DNA of 63,670 nucleotides, from assembly GCA_913030835.1 (NCBI GenBank), contig CAJWDP010000014.1:1-63670 (forward strand), written 5' to 3'. The number at the start of each line of letters is the position of its first letter. The stretch's first letter is position 1. The notes under the pieces were generated by a model, which searched no databases, was not told where the DNA came from, and saw only the letters and a program-made list of their open reading frames with translations. This DNA is from an uncultured Flavobacteriales bacterium (lineage in GTDB: Bacteria; Bacteroidota; Bacteroidia; Flavobacteriales_D; Parvicellaceae). Shown here piece by piece: positions 26,401 to 35,748 of the stretch. The translations under genes were made by a program, and so were the position numbers.

Positions 26401-26436
26401 AAGGGTAGGGCCGTAGGGTCTTACCCTTTTTATTTT
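26401..26436 (+). terminator. Rho-independent terminator after the Omp28-like gene
   Basis: The arms AAGGGTA (26401-26407) and TACCCTT (26422-26428) close a hairpin directly followed by a T-rich stretch (TTTTATTTT). It lies 27 bases after the stop of the lipoprotein gene. Confidence 0.8.
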
Positions 26437-26570
26437 CCAAAAGACGAACTTACTAGTCTAATCTTCTAAGGTTTTCAATCAATCACTATTCATATTGTGA
26501 TCACTTAACTTTGAAAGAATTTTCAGAATTTCTCTGCTTTTTATCAGAATAGGATTTGTCAATTAAGCAT

Positions 26571-26578
26571 TAGATTTG
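26571..26578 (+). promoter_or_regulatory. Candidate -7 box (TAGATTTG) for the GT87 gene
   Basis: Exact match to TAnnTTTG, 7 bases before the TTG start codon at 26586, so the transcript would be nearly leaderless. No TTG stands at the expected -33 distance. Confidence 0.3.
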
Positions 26579-26585
26579 CACTGAT

Positions 26586-27767
26586 TTGAACAAACTATCC
26601 TCGAACCGATACCGTCAGATTGTGCCCATAGTTTTGGTGCTTTCCGCAATAGGAATCAGCCTTCAGGTGTACAACAGACCCCCAAGAATATCGGAGGAAA
26701 CGGTATTTACCCACTACAACAATTACCTCATTTTTAAGAATTCCTTTTTTCATCTGCTTGAAGGTTTAAATCTGTACACGGCATACCCTTCTGAAGTTTG
26801 GGATTTGTATAAGTACAGTCCTGCGTTCAGCCTGTTCATGGGAATCATGGCCTGGATGCCGGATTGGGCCGGGCTTATTTTTTGGAATTTACTCAATGTA
26901 ATGGTCCTGTATTTTGGCGTAAAGAATTTTGATTTTAAGTCGAATAGAATTCAACTGTTCTTTTGGTTTTTCGTTTTTTTAGAACTGCTAACCTCTATGC
27001 AAAACTCCCAATGCAACATCATGATCATTGGGTTGTTCATGCTGGCATACAAAGCATTTAGCCGAGAACAAGTAGGTAAGGCGGCACTGTTCCTTACCCT
27101 CACCGTTTTTATAAAATTATTCGGCATTGTAGCATTTTCTTTGTTCTTGATCTATCCTAAAAAAATCAAATTCCTTCTGTACAGTGCTATGTATTTGATT
27201 CTATTTGCTTTCATTCCGATTGTGATAACCGGTTGGGATGGATTGATCTGGCAATACCAGAACTGGTGGGAAATGTTGGCGAATGACCATTCAGCTTCTT
27301 CAGGACTTTCTGTAATTGGGTGGATCGAATCTTGGTTTGGTTTGAGTCCGAATAAAATGATCATTGTCGGAGTTGGCGCTTTGTTATTTTTATTGCCTTT
27401 GCTCAACTTCAGAGCATACAAAGATTCGAGGTTCCGGGCAATGCTTTTGGCGAGTGCGTCCTTGTGGGTAGTTATATTCAATCACAAAGCAGAATCAGCT
27501 ACTTTTATTATCGCTGTGGTAGCTGCGTACATTTGGTTTTCGCATTCAAAACGGGGATGGTTGGAAATTGGATTACTCATTTTCTGTTTCATTTTCACCG
27601 TGCTGTCACCAACGGATCTTTTCCCGCGAGTTTGGAGAGAAGGTTTTGTCGTGCCGTATGTTATGAAGGCGGTGCCTTGTATCTTCATATGGATCGCAGT
27701 GGTTATTGATATGATCAGATTGAAAGTCGAGAATAAAACGTCCGAAGCTGTCGCGGATTTAATTTGA
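26586..27767 (+). CDS. Glycosyltransferase family 87 / DUF2029 membrane protein
   Basis: A 393-residue polytopic protein, about nine to ten spans, of the GT-C fold DUF2029/GT87 family (polyprenyl-phosphate-sugar-dependent mannosyltransferase relatives). Family signs are the periplasmic loop with PSEVWDLYKYSPAFSLFMG, the QNSQCNIMIIGLFMLAY block and FIKLFGIVAFSLFL. It starts at TTG 26586 directly after an in-frame TGA at 26583; no ATG precedes the first span. It lies upstream of the ilv leader but is separated from it by about 80 bases and a separate promoter, so it is not part of that operon. Sugar and acceptor unknown. Confidence 0.8.
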   Translation: MNKLSSNRYRQIVPIVLVLSAIGISLQVYNRPPRISEETVFTHYNNYLIFKNSFFHLLEGLNLYTAYPSEVWDLYKYSPAFSLFMGIMAWMPDWAGLIFWNLLNVMVLYFGVKNFDFKSNRIQLFFWFFVFLELLTSMQNSQCNIMIIGLFMLAYKAFSREQVGKAALFLTLTVFIKLFGIVAFSLFLIYPKKIKFLLYSAMYLILFAFIPIVITGWDGLIWQYQNWWEMLANDHSASSGLSVIGWIESWFGLSPNKMIIVGVGALLFLLPLLNFRAYKDSRFRAMLLASASLWVVIFNHKAESATFIIAVVAAYIWFSHSKRGWLEIGLLIFCFIFTVLSPTDLFPRVWREGFVVPYVMKAVPCIFIWIAVVIDMIRLKVENKTSEAVADLI

Positions 27768-27820
27768 ACAATCATTTTTAGGTTTTTGCAGGAAAGAATT
27801 TTAAAAAAACACACAAACGC

Positions 27821-27851
27821 TTGGTTTTTTTAAAAAAAAGAAGAAACATTT
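27821..27851 (+). promoter_or_regulatory. Candidate promoter of the ilv operon
   Basis: TTG (27821-27823), a 20-nt spacer and AACATTTG (27844-27851), one mismatch from TAnnTTTG. The predicted start of transcription is about 27855-27858, only a few bases before the first leader peptide ATG at 27859, so that leader may be translated from a nearly leaderless transcript. Confidence 0.45.
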
Positions 27852-27858
27852 GCGGCGC

Positions 27859-27921
27859 AATGAAAAGAAGAAACAACATGCTGTCTATTATTGAGATCGG
27901 GGCGATTAGCCAACGACAATG
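27859..27921 (+). CDS. First ilv leader peptide (20 residues)
   Basis: A 20-codon frame ATG to TGA with Leu-Ser-Ile-Ile-Glu-Ile-Gly-Ala-Ile, four Ile codons in eight positions. The stop is followed at once by the antiterminator strand (27922-27930). Position and structure fit a ribosome-stalling leader; the peptide itself probably has no other role. Codon enrichment is weaker than in the second leader. Confidence 0.65.
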
Positions 27922-27977
27922 AGGATGGTTTGCAAAAAAATAGATTTGAAACCATCCGAAAAGGATGGTTTTTTTTT
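27922..27977 (+). terminator. First ilv attenuator: mutually exclusive antiterminator and terminator
   Basis: Strand 2 (27922-27930, GGATGGTTT) and strand 4 (27963-27971, GGATGGTTT) are identical and both complementary to strand 3 (27948-27956, AAACCATCC). Pairing 3:4 makes a 9-bp stem with a 6-nt loop and a run of T to 27977, a terminator. Pairing 2:3 blocks it. A ribosome halted at the Ile codons leaves strand 2 free; one that finishes at the stop codon covers strand 2 and lets the terminator form. Confidence 0.8.
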
Positions 27978-27992
27978 GACTAAAATTTAGGA

Positions 27993-28055
27993 GTGAATTA
28001 CTTTTTGAACAACATAATTATCATCGTCATTATTATTTCTGCTTCGTTGGAGTGA
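27993..28055 (+). CDS. Second ilv leader peptide, Ile-rich (20 residues)
   Basis: A 20-codon frame starting at GTG 27993 (or at TTG 28005) that reads NNIIIIVIIISASLE at its end: seven Ile and one Val in eight consecutive codons. An in-frame stop at 27981 sets the 5' limit. The stop codon TGA (28053-28055) overlaps the antiterminator strand. This is a textbook Ile-responsive attenuator leader; GTG rather than ATG is the main uncertainty. Confidence 0.85.
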   Translation: MNYFLNNIIIIVIIISASLE

Positions 28056-28115
28056 GACTGGGATGATACTATAATATACCGAAGCCCTTCTCACACTGAG
28101 AGGGGCTTTTTTTTT
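28052..28115 (+). terminator. Second ilv attenuator: antiterminator and terminator
   Basis: Terminator: AGCCCTTCTC (28083-28092) with GAGAGGGGCT (28098-28107), 10 pairs including one G-U, loop of 5, then nine T (28107-28115). Antiterminator: GTGAG (28052-28056) plus GGG (28060-28062) can pair with CTCAC (28090-28094) and CCC (28085-28087), which removes the 5' arm of the terminator. The first strand overlaps the leader stop codon, as expected for translation-coupled attenuation. ilvE starts 20 bases after the T-run. Confidence 0.85.
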
Positions 28116-28134
28116 GAATTAAAACAAGATAAAT

Positions 28135-29025
28135 ATGTATTACAACGAAAAGACAACCATTTTTTTAGATGGTAAATGGATCAAAGCAACAGATGCCCGA
28201 GGAGGGCTGTATTCCCAGACGCTCCACTATGGATCGGGAGTATTTGAGGGCATACGATCATATAAAACAGAGGATGGTCCGAAAATATTTAAAGCAAAAG
28301 AGCATTTTGAAAGGTTGCATTATTCGGCAGAAAAAATGCACATAACACTGCCGTATTCAACGGAAGAGCTTACTCGGTTGAGTTATGAATTATTGGAGCG
28401 TAATGAGCTTGAAAATGCCTATTTAAGACCGTTGGTTTTTCTTGGGGAAAACATGGCATTACGTGCAACAGCCGAAACACATGTGCTGCTTTGCGCCTGG
28501 AATTGGAATCGATACTTAGGAGATCATCAATTATCTGTAATGACCTCTTCTTTTCAACGTCCTAACCCGAGGTCGTGTTTTGTAGATGCCAAGGTGACTG
28601 GGCACTATACGAACTCAATATTGGCTACGGAAGAGGCGAAACGCAAAGGATATGATGAAGCGCTTTTACTGGATATGAATGGCTTTGTGGCTGAAGGACC
28701 CGGAGCCAATTTCTTTTTCGAAAAGGATGAAGTGTTGTATACCGCGCCTCTTGGAAATATACTATCAGGAATAACCAGACAAACCATATTTGAGCTATGT
28801 GCGGAGCTGAATATACCTGTGGTTGAAAAGCTCTTTACACCAAAGGAGGTGTATGAAGCAGACGGTGCATTCTTCACCGGAACAGCAGCAGAAGTAGCAG
28901 CCATCAAGAGTCTGGACGGAAACAACTTCAATCTTTCTTGGGAAGAAACTCTTGGAAGCCAGCTATCATCTGCGTATTTGAATCGTGTGCAAAAAAAGGA
29001 ATACAAACTATTTGAACTGGTATAA
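28135..29025 (+). CDS. ilvE: Branched-chain amino acid aminotransferase
   Basis: A 296-residue fold-type IV PLP enzyme catalysing the last step of Ile, Val and Leu synthesis. Visible blocks: [11 protein letters not shown], the PLP lysine region [41 protein letters not shown] and the [13 protein letters not shown] cofactor-phosphate block. First gene of the ilvEDBNCA operon behind the double attenuator. Length normal. Confidence 0.95.
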   Translation: MYYNEKTTIFLDGKWIKATDARGGLYSQTLHYGSGVFEGIRSYKTEDGPKIFKAKEHFERLHYSAEKMHITLPYSTEELTRLSYELLERNELENAYLRPLVFLGENMALRATAETHVLLCAWNWNRYLGDHQLSVMTSSFQRPNPRSCFVDAKVTGHYTNSILATEEAKRKGYDEALLLDMNGFVAEGPGANFFFEKDEVLYTAPLGNILSGITRQTIFELCAELNIPVVEKLFTPKEVYEADGAFFTGTAAEVAAIKSLDGNNFNLSWEETLGSQLSSAYLNRVQKKEYKLFELV

Positions 29026-29026
29026 C

Positions 29027-30703
29027 ATGGAACTGAATAGATACAGTAAGCGAGTTACGCAAGACGATTCTCAACCGGCAGCGCAAGCCATGCTTCATGC
29101 CATAGGTCTGACAAGACAGGATCTAAGCAAACCGTTTGTAGGAATTGCAAGCACCGGCTATGAAGGAAATCCTTGCAATATGCATTTGAATGAGCTGGCA
29201 AAAAAAGTAAAAGAAGGAACTAAAAATCAGGACATGGTCGGCTTGATTTTTAATACGATTGGAGTCAGTGATGGAATTTCGATGGGTACACCCGGCATGA
29301 GGTTTTCATTACCGTCACGAGACATCATAGCAGATTCAATGGAAACTGTAGTCGAAGGAATGTCCTACGATGGATTGGTTACCGTGGTCGGTTGTGATAA
29401 GAACATGCCTGGAGCTTTAATGGCAATGCTTCGTGCCAACCGACCGGGAATATTGGTGTATGGCGGCACGATAGAATCCGGATGTCATAATGGACAGAAG
29501 CTGGATGTTGTTTCGGCATTTGAAGCCTGGGGGAAGAAAAATGTAGGCAAAATCGACAATGCCGAGTATCAAAATGTAATCGAAAAGGCGTGCCCCGGAG
29601 CTGGTGCTTGTGGCGGTATGTATACCGCCAATACGATGGCTTCAGCAATAGAGGCGTTAGGGATGTCATTGCCTTATAATGCTTCCAATCCTGCATTGAG
29701 TGAGCAAAAAAAGGTAGAAAGTGTATCGGCCGGAGAGGCGGTTAAACAACTGTTGCAATTGGATCTCAAGCCGAAAGATATCGTGACTAAAAAGTCCATA
29801 GAAAATGCAGTTCGATTGGTAACTGTATTGGGAGGATCCACAAATGCAGTATTGCACTTTCTGGCCATAGCACATGCTGCTGATGTAGAATTTACGCTAA
29901 AGGATTTTGAAAGGATATCAGAATCAACACCGTATTTGGCTGATCTGAAGCCTAGCGGAAAATATTTGATGGAGGATGTCCATGATGTTGGAGGTATCCC
30001 TGCTGTGCTGAAATACATGTTGGACAATGGTTTATTGCACGGTGATTGCATGACCGTTACGGGCAAAACGCTATCCGAGAATCTAAGCTCTGTTCCGGGA
30101 TTAAAAAAGGGACAACAGGTGATCAAATCGGTCAATAAGCCCTTAAAATCAACAGGTCATTTGCGCATATTACGAGGAAATTTATCACCCGAGGGTGCGG
30201 TTGCAAAGATCACAGGAAAAGAGGGGTTGAAGTTTACCGGTAAAGCAAAAGTATTCGATTCAGAGTGGGAAGCCAATGATGGGATCAAAGCAGGAGCTGT
30301 GGAAAAGGGCCATGTGGTGGTTATCCGCTACGAGGGTCCAAAAGGAGGACCCGGTATGCCGGAAATGCTGAAGCCAACAGCCGCGTTGGTAGGTGCAGGT
30401 CTGGCAAATGACGTAGCCCTGATCACAGACGGTCGATTTTCAGGAGGTTCCCATGGTTTTGTTGTTGGTCATGTTTCTCCCGAAGCCCATACTGGTGGAC
30501 CACTGGCATTGGTAAAAGATGGCGATACCATTACGATAGATGCAGTATTAAATACCATCACACTTGCCGTGTCAGATACAGAGCTGCGCGAAAGAAGAAG
30601 AAGCTGGAGTGAGCCGGCGGATAAATTCACTAGAGGAGTATTGTACAAATATGCCAAAAGCGTATCGTGTGCTTCTCGAGGATGTGTAACGGATCAGTAT
30701 TAA
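29027..30703 (+). CDS. ilvD: Dihydroxy-acid dehydratase
   Basis: About 558 residues from ATG 29027, one base after the ilvE stop. An iron-sulfur dehydratase making 2-oxo acids for Ile and Val. Cluster-binding cysteines are in GCDKNMPG (around residue 120) and [17 protein letters not shown] (around 190); the C-terminal [21 protein letters not shown] block is intact. The open frame extends into ilvE, but only the later start matches the family ([11 protein letters not shown]). Confidence 0.96.
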   Translation: MELNRYSKRVTQDDSQPAAQAMLHAIGLTRQDLSKPFVGIASTGYEGNPCNMHLNELAKKVKEGTKNQDMVGLIFNTIGVSDGISMGTPGMRFSLPSRDIIADSMETVVEGMSYDGLVTVVGCDKNMPGALMAMLRANRPGILVYGGTIESGCHNGQKLDVVSAFEAWGKKNVGKIDNAEYQNVIEKACPGAGACGGMYTANTMASAIEALGMSLPYNASNPALSEQKKVESVSAGEAVKQLLQLDLKPKDIVTKKSIENAVRLVTVLGGSTNAVLHFLAIAHAADVEFTLKDFERISESTPYLADLKPSGKYLMEDVHDVGGIPAVLKYMLDNGLLHGDCMTVTGKTLSENLSSVPGLKKGQQVIKSVNKPLKSTGHLRILRGNLSPEGAVAKITGKEGLKFTGKAKVFDSEWEANDGIKAGAVEKGHVVVIRYEGPKGGPGMPEMLKPTAALVGAGLANDVALITDGRFSGGSHGFVVGHVSPEAHTGGPLALVKDGDTITIDAVLNTITLAVSDTELRERRRSWSEPADKFTRGVLYKYAKSVSCASRGCVTDQY

Positions 30704-30715
30704 ATAAAGAGAGAA

Positions 30716-32440
30716 ATGGAAACTTTAGAAAAGCAGATAACGAAGACAAAAAATAAAACAATGACCGGTGCACAAGCGGTTGTTCAGTCTTTAATAGAGG
30801 AGGGGGTTGACCGGATCTTTGGTTACCCTGGAGGAGCGATCATGCCCGTTTACGATGCACTTTATGATGTAGAGGATAAGCTCACACATGTCTTGACTCG
30901 ACATGAGCAAGGAGCCACTCATGCGGCACAAGGGTATGCAAGGGCCACCGGAAAAACCGGAGTTTGTTTGGCGACTTCAGGTCCCGGAGCTACCAATCTC
31001 ATAACAGGAATCGCTGATGCTCAGATCGACTCCACTCCATTGGTGTGTATCACGGGTCAAGTAAAAAGCACGTTGCTTGGGTCAGATGCTTTTCAGGAAA
31101 CCGATGTGATCGGAATTTCCATGCCTGTGACCAAATGGAACTTTCAGGTAACCAAGGCAGCTGAAATACCGGAAGCGATTGCCAAGGCTTTTTACATAGC
31201 AAGATCAGGTAAGCCGGGTCCTGTACTTCTGGACATCACGAAGGATGCACAATTTGAAAAGGTTGATTTTGAGTACCAACCCTTTGTTTCGATGAGAAGC
31301 TATCAACCCGTTCCACTTGCGGATCATGTAAAACTCAAGCAAGCAGCAGAGCTGATCGATCAATCCAAGAGGCCTCTGGTTTTATTTGGGCAAGGATTAA
31401 TCTTGTCTAACGCCGAGGAAGAGTTTAAAACTTTCATAGAAAAAGCAGGTCTTCCGGCAGCTTGGACGATCATGGGACTTTCCGCATTGGATTCGGAGCA
31501 CCCACTCAATGTGGGAATGCTGGGAATGCACGGAAACTATGCACCAAATAAGCTAACCAATGAATGCGATGTGTTGATTGCCGTCGGGATGAGGTTCGAC
31601 GACCGAGTTACCGGGGATTTGAATCGTTATGCGAAACAAGCGAAGGTCATTCATCTCGAAATTGATCCGGCAGAAATCGACAAAAATGTAAAGACGGATG
31701 TAGCAATTTTGGGAGATGCGAAAGAAAGTTTGAAACAGCTGACTCGAATCATTAACCCTAATTCTCATTTCCAATGGCTGAAGCGTTTTAGAACATTGGA
31801 AAAAGAAGAATATGAAGTTGTGATAAACAAGGAATTGAATCCCGATTCTGACCAGCTGAGTATGGGAGAAGTTGTTCACTGCATCAATGAACGCAGTGAT
31901 GGCAAGAGTGTTATCGTAACTGATGTCGGCCAACATCAAATGGTGGCGTGCAGGTATGCCCGATTCAGAAAGAGCAAATCCATGATCACTTCCGGTGGTC
32001 TGGGGACTATGGGCTTTTGCTTGCCTGCTGCAATTGGCGCTAAAATGGGTGCGCCGGAAAAACAAGTAATCGCTATTGTAGGCGATGGTGGGTTTCAGAT
32101 GACCATTCAAGAGCTTGGCACCATTTTTCAAAATGACGTTCCTGTTAAGATCGTATTACTGAATAACGAGTTTCTCGGGATGGTCAGGCAGTGGCAGGAG
32201 CTGTTTTTTGAAAAACGTTACGCTTCAACGCACATGGTCAATCCCGATTTTCAGACCATCGTTTCAGGTTACAACATAAAATCAAGATTGGTGGAGGATC
32301 GATCTGAGCTGAAAGATGCTGTTCAGGAAATGCTGGATTCCAAGGAGTCTTTTTTCTTGGAAGTTCGAGTAGGGAAAGAGAACAATGTTTTTCCGATGGT
32401 GCCAACAGGCGCATCGGTTTCAGAAATACGACTTAAATAA
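30716..32440 (+). CDS. ilvB: Acetolactate synthase, large (catalytic) subunit
   Basis: A 574-residue thiamine diphosphate enzyme that condenses pyruvate with pyruvate or 2-oxobutyrate. The glutamate block RIFGYPGGAIMPVYDAL, the FAD-site RHEQGATHAAQGYARATGKTGV, and the thiamine-binding GDGGFQMTIQELGTIFQNDVPVKIVLLNN are all intact. ilvN follows after one base, so subunits are probably made in a fixed ratio. Confidence 0.96.
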   Translation: METLEKQITKTKNKTMTGAQAVVQSLIEEGVDRIFGYPGGAIMPVYDALYDVEDKLTHVLTRHEQGATHAAQGYARATGKTGVCLATSGPGATNLITGIADAQIDSTPLVCITGQVKSTLLGSDAFQETDVIGISMPVTKWNFQVTKAAEIPEAIAKAFYIARSGKPGPVLLDITKDAQFEKVDFEYQPFVSMRSYQPVPLADHVKLKQAAELIDQSKRPLVLFGQGLILSNAEEEFKTFIEKAGLPAAWTIMGLSALDSEHPLNVGMLGMHGNYAPNKLTNECDVLIAVGMRFDDRVTGDLNRYAKQAKVIHLEIDPAEIDKNVKTDVAILGDAKESLKQLTRIINPNSHFQWLKRFRTLEKEEYEVVINKELNPDSDQLSMGEVVHCINERSDGKSVIVTDVGQHQMVACRYARFRKSKSMITSGGLGTMGFCLPAAIGAKMGAPEKQVIAIVGDGGFQMTIQELGTIFQNDVPVKIVLLNNEFLGMVRQWQELFFEKRYASTHMVNPDFQTIVSGYNIKSRLVEDRSELKDAVQEMLDSKESFFLEVRVGKENNVFPMVPTGASVSEIRLK

Positions 32441-32441
32441 A

Positions 32442-32981
32442 ATGATGATGAAAAAGAGATTTACAGTTTCAGTATTTACAGAGGATATAGTGGGCATCCT
32501 GAATCGTGTTACAATTGTGTTCACCCGTCGAAAGATCAATATTGAAAGTATTGCGGCTTCTGAAAGTGAAATTGATGGGATACACAGATACACGATTGTC
32601 GTGAGTGAATCAGAGGAGCTCGTTCGTAAGGTGGTTCTTCAGCTAGAGAGGCAAGTTGAGGTCTTAAAAGCGGTGTATCACAAGGATGATGAGGTGATCT
32701 ATCAGGAAATCGCCTTGTATAAAGTGCCGACAAATGTGCTTGCAGGTGGAGGTGAAGCGGAAAAAATTGTCCGTTCCCATTTTGCTCGAGTTTTAACGGT
32801 TGAACCGGATTTCACTGTACTCGAAAAAACAGGACACCATTCAGAAACTCAGCTTTTGTTCGAGGAGCTGGAACCGTATGGAATCCTTGAGTTTGTTCGA
32901 TCAGGAAGGATCGCGATCACCAAACCGATGAGAACACTGAGGTCGATAGTTAATGAATTAGAATTAAATAATACAAATTGA
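32442..32981 (+). CDS. ilvN: Acetolactate synthase, small (regulatory) subunit
   Basis: About 179 residues from ATG 32442 (two further ATG codons follow at once). An N-terminal ACT domain ([37 protein letters not shown]) that in the family senses valine or isoleucine, and a C-terminal ALS-associated domain ([21 protein letters not shown]). It activates and gives feedback control to IlvB. Confidence 0.95.
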   Translation: MMMKKRFTVSVFTEDIVGILNRVTIVFTRRKINIESIAASESEIDGIHRYTIVVSESEELVRKVVLQLERQVEVLKAVYHKDDEVIYQEIALYKVPTNVLAGGGEAEKIVRSHFARVLTVEPDFTVLEKTGHHSETQLLFEELEPYGILEFVRSGRIAITKPMRTLRSIVNELELNNTN

Positions 32982-32983
32982 AA

Positions 32984-34462
32984 ATGAAAAATTACTTTAA
33001 TACGCTCAGCAGGGAGCAACAGAAAGAAGAATTAGGCAAATGTGAATTTTTAGGTTTTGATGAATTCACTAAAGGAGTGGAAGAGCTGACAGGGAAGAAG
33101 ATTGTGATTGTTGGATGCGGTGCGCAAGGTCTGAATCAAGGGCTCAACATGAGAGATTCCGGTCTAAATGTGTCCTATGCACTCAGAAAATCTTCATTGC
33201 ATGAACGAAACACTTCGTTTATCAATGCAATGAGCAATGGTTTTGAATGTGGTGATTTTGGGCAAATGATACCACAGGCAGATCTGGTTGTTAACCTAAC
33301 ACCAGACAAACAACATACTCCTGTTGTTTCCGCGGTTGTACCATTAATGAAAAAAGGCGCAACCTTGTCTTATTCGCACGGGTTCAACATTGTGGAGGAA
33401 GGTGTCCAAATACGACAAGATATCACGGTGATCATGGTTGCTCCAAAGTCGCCCGGATCGGAGGTGCGAAGGGAATTTGAAAGGGGGTTTGGCGTCCCGA
33501 CATTAATTGCAGTGCACCCGGAAAATGATCCTGAAGGTAAAGGTCTTGAATTGGCAAAATCATACGCTGTCGCAATTGGCGCACATCGGGCCGGAGTGTT
33601 ATTGTCCTCATTCACCGCAGAAGTTAAATCGGATTTGATGGGAGAGCAGACCATATTGTGTGGGGTGTTACAGTCGGCTTCTGTTTTGCTATTCGATAAA
33701 ATGGTAGCAGAAGGTGTAGAGCCTTCATATGCGTCCAAGTTCATGCAGTTTGGATGGGAGGCAATTACGGAAGCGTTGAAGCATGGAGGCATTTCAGGCA
33801 TGATGAATCGACTCTCGGAACAAGCGCAGCTCGAAGCCTATCGACTTTCTGAAGAATTAAAAATGCGGATGACTAATTTATTCAATACCCATATGGAGGA
33901 GATCTTGTCCGGAACATTTTCGGAGAACATGATGAAGGACTGGAGAGATCATGATGCGAAATTACTTGGGTGGAGATCGGCTACTGCGAAAACCCCGTTT
34001 GAAAAAGCGGTGAATACAGATCAACACATAGCGGAAGATGAATTTTTCCAGAATGGAACTCTAGTGGTTGCATTCATAAAAGCAGGTGTTGAGCTGGCTT
34101 TTGACGTAATGGTAAGCAATGGTATAAAGGAGGAATCTGCATACTATGAATCGTTGCATGAGCTGCCGCTGATTGCGAATACGATCGCCCGTAAAAAGCT
34201 CTACGAAATGAACAGAATCATATCCGATACAGCGGAATATGGGTGTTACCTGTTTGATCATGCATGTCAGCCATTGATTGCAGATTTTGTCGCAAAAGCG
34301 AATCCCGATACGATTGGGAGACCATTAGAAGAATTCGAATACAATGAAGCTGAGCTACAGATGGTAAGAGAGGCGGTCATTAATCATCCGATAGAAAAGG
34401 TCGGTAAAAAATTGCGCGATGCCATGAAAGAAGAAAGTCGCCGAGAATTACAAATGACATGA
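32984..34462 (+). CDS. ilvC: Ketol-acid reductoisomerase, class II
   Basis: A 492-residue long-type enzyme as in enterobacteria, converting acetolactate to dihydroxy-isovalerate with NADPH and magnesium. The nucleotide loop is [34 protein letters not shown]; the duplicated KARI C-domain carries the metal ligands ([14 protein letters not shown] and, later, [11 protein letters not shown]). ATG 32984 is chosen over the TTG at 32978 that overlaps ilvN. Confidence 0.95.
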   Translation: MKNYFNTLSREQQKEELGKCEFLGFDEFTKGVEELTGKKIVIVGCGAQGLNQGLNMRDSGLNVSYALRKSSLHERNTSFINAMSNGFECGDFGQMIPQADLVVNLTPDKQHTPVVSAVVPLMKKGATLSYSHGFNIVEEGVQIRQDITVIMVAPKSPGSEVRREFERGFGVPTLIAVHPENDPEGKGLELAKSYAVAIGAHRAGVLLSSFTAEVKSDLMGEQTILCGVLQSASVLLFDKMVAEGVEPSYASKFMQFGWEAITEALKHGGISGMMNRLSEQAQLEAYRLSEELKMRMTNLFNTHMEEILSGTFSENMMKDWRDHDAKLLGWRSATAKTPFEKAVNTDQHIAEDEFFQNGTLVVAFIKAGVELAFDVMVSNGIKEESAYYESLHELPLIANTIARKKLYEMNRIISDTAEYGCYLFDHACQPLIADFVAKANPDTIGRPLEEFEYNEAELQMVREAVINHPIEKVGKKLRDAMKEESRRELQMT

Positions 34463-35709
34463 AACAGCTAATCCCAATAAAAGCAATAGAAAAAGCTGCA
34501 TCGAATATACGTGATGTGGCTTTTGAAACCCCGTTGATGTTCAATCTCAATCAATCTCAAAAATGGGGTGCCAATGTATATTTTAAACGAGAAGATCTGC
34601 AGCAGGTCAGGTCCTATAAAATACGAGGGGCGTATAACAAAATAAGCGCTTTAACGGCTGCGGAATTAAATAGAGGTGTGGTTTGTGCAAGCGCGGGTAA
34701 TCACGGTCAGGGAGTTGCCTTGTCTTGCTCAAGAAAAAAGGTACATGGAGTCATTTTTATGCCGGTTCCTACTCCAAAACAAAAGGTGGAACAGGTCAAA
34801 ATGTTTGGGGGCTCATTTGTGGAAGTAATTCTATCCGGTGATACATTCGATGATGCTTATGAAGCAGCATTGGAGCATTGTGAATCGGAAGGTCTGACGT
34901 TCATTCATCCATTTGATGATGAGAAGGTGATCGAAGGGCAGGGGACAATTGGATTGGAGCTATTGAAACAGTCTAAATCTACAATTGACTATTTGTTTGT
35001 TCCAGTTGGTGGGGGAGGTTTAGCAGCCGGAATTGTCAGTGTCTTCAGTAAATTATCTCCGGAAACAAAAATCGTTGGAGTTGAACCTGCTGGTGCACCT
35101 TCCATGTCATCGGCAGTTTCTGCAGGAAAAACGGTTCGACTTGAGCAGATTGATAAGTTCATAGATGGGGCTTCGGTTCAACAGGTGGGAGAAACGAACT
35201 TTCAAATCTGCAGAAATACGTTACACAATATGGTAACCGTAGAGGAAGGAAAGGTATGTCAAACCATTTTAGACCTCTACAATCGAGACGCCATGGTCGT
35301 TGAGCCCGCAGGTGCAATGTCTGTTGCTGTATTGGAAAAGTACAAGGCGGAGCTTGTGGGGAAAACGGTAGTTTGTTTGATCAGTGGAAGCAATAATGAT
35401 GTTACCAGAACGGAAGAGATCAAAGAGCGTGCGCTATTGCATGCAGGCTTGAAGCATTATTTTATCGTTAGGTTTCCTCAGCGAGCCGGGGCTTTGAATT
35501 CTTTTATACGAAATGTACTTGGTGAACGAGATAACATTACTCATTTTGAGTATTCCAAAAAGCACAATCGAAATTCCGGACCTGCGGTAGTAGGAGTGGA
35601 GCTGGAAGAAGCGTCTGACCTAACCGGTCTGAAAAAGAGGATGAAAGAGTACAATTTTTTTGGAGAGTACCTAAACGATAAACCCGATTTATTTGAGTTC
35701 TTGGTGTAA
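34459..35709 (+). CDS. ilvA: Threonine ammonia-lyase (biosynthetic)
   Basis: A 416-residue PLP enzyme giving 2-oxobutyrate, the first step to isoleucine. The PLP lysine is in [12 protein letters not shown] (about residue 53); the phosphate loop [11 protein letters not shown] is clear. The C terminus has a single ACT-like regulatory domain ([18 protein letters not shown]), the shorter Bacillus-type layout. The start overlaps the ilvC stop as ATGA. It ends the operon; no obvious terminator was found in the 39 bases before the convergent VOC gene. Confidence 0.95.
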   Translation: MKQLIPIKAIEKAASNIRDVAFETPLMFNLNQSQKWGANVYFKREDLQQVRSYKIRGAYNKISALTAAELNRGVVCASAGNHGQGVALSCSRKKVHGVIFMPVPTPKQKVEQVKMFGGSFVEVILSGDTFDDAYEAALEHCESEGLTFIHPFDDEKVIEGQGTIGLELLKQSKSTIDYLFVPVGGGGLAAGIVSVFSKLSPETKIVGVEPAGAPSMSSAVSAGKTVRLEQIDKFIDGASVQQVGETNFQICRNTLHNMVTVEEGKVCQTILDLYNRDAMVVEPAGAMSVAVLEKYKAELVGKTVVCLISGSNNDVTRTEEIKERALLHAGLKHYFIVRFPQRAGALNSFIRNVLGERDNITHFEYSKKHNRNSGPAVVGVELEEASDLTGLKKRMKEYNFFGEYLNDKPDLFEFLV

Positions 35710-35748
35710 TCGTTAGGAAACTAATTTCTGGACAAGCAATCCACCCGT

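Noticed and set aside
31553-32131. A 192-codon frame on the minus strand inside ilvB
   Set aside because: It runs opposite to a fully conserved acetolactate synthase gene and has no recognisable features.
32984-34462. Unusual long (class II) ketol-acid reductoisomerase
   Set aside because: The long form is known in this phylum and length and motifs are normal.
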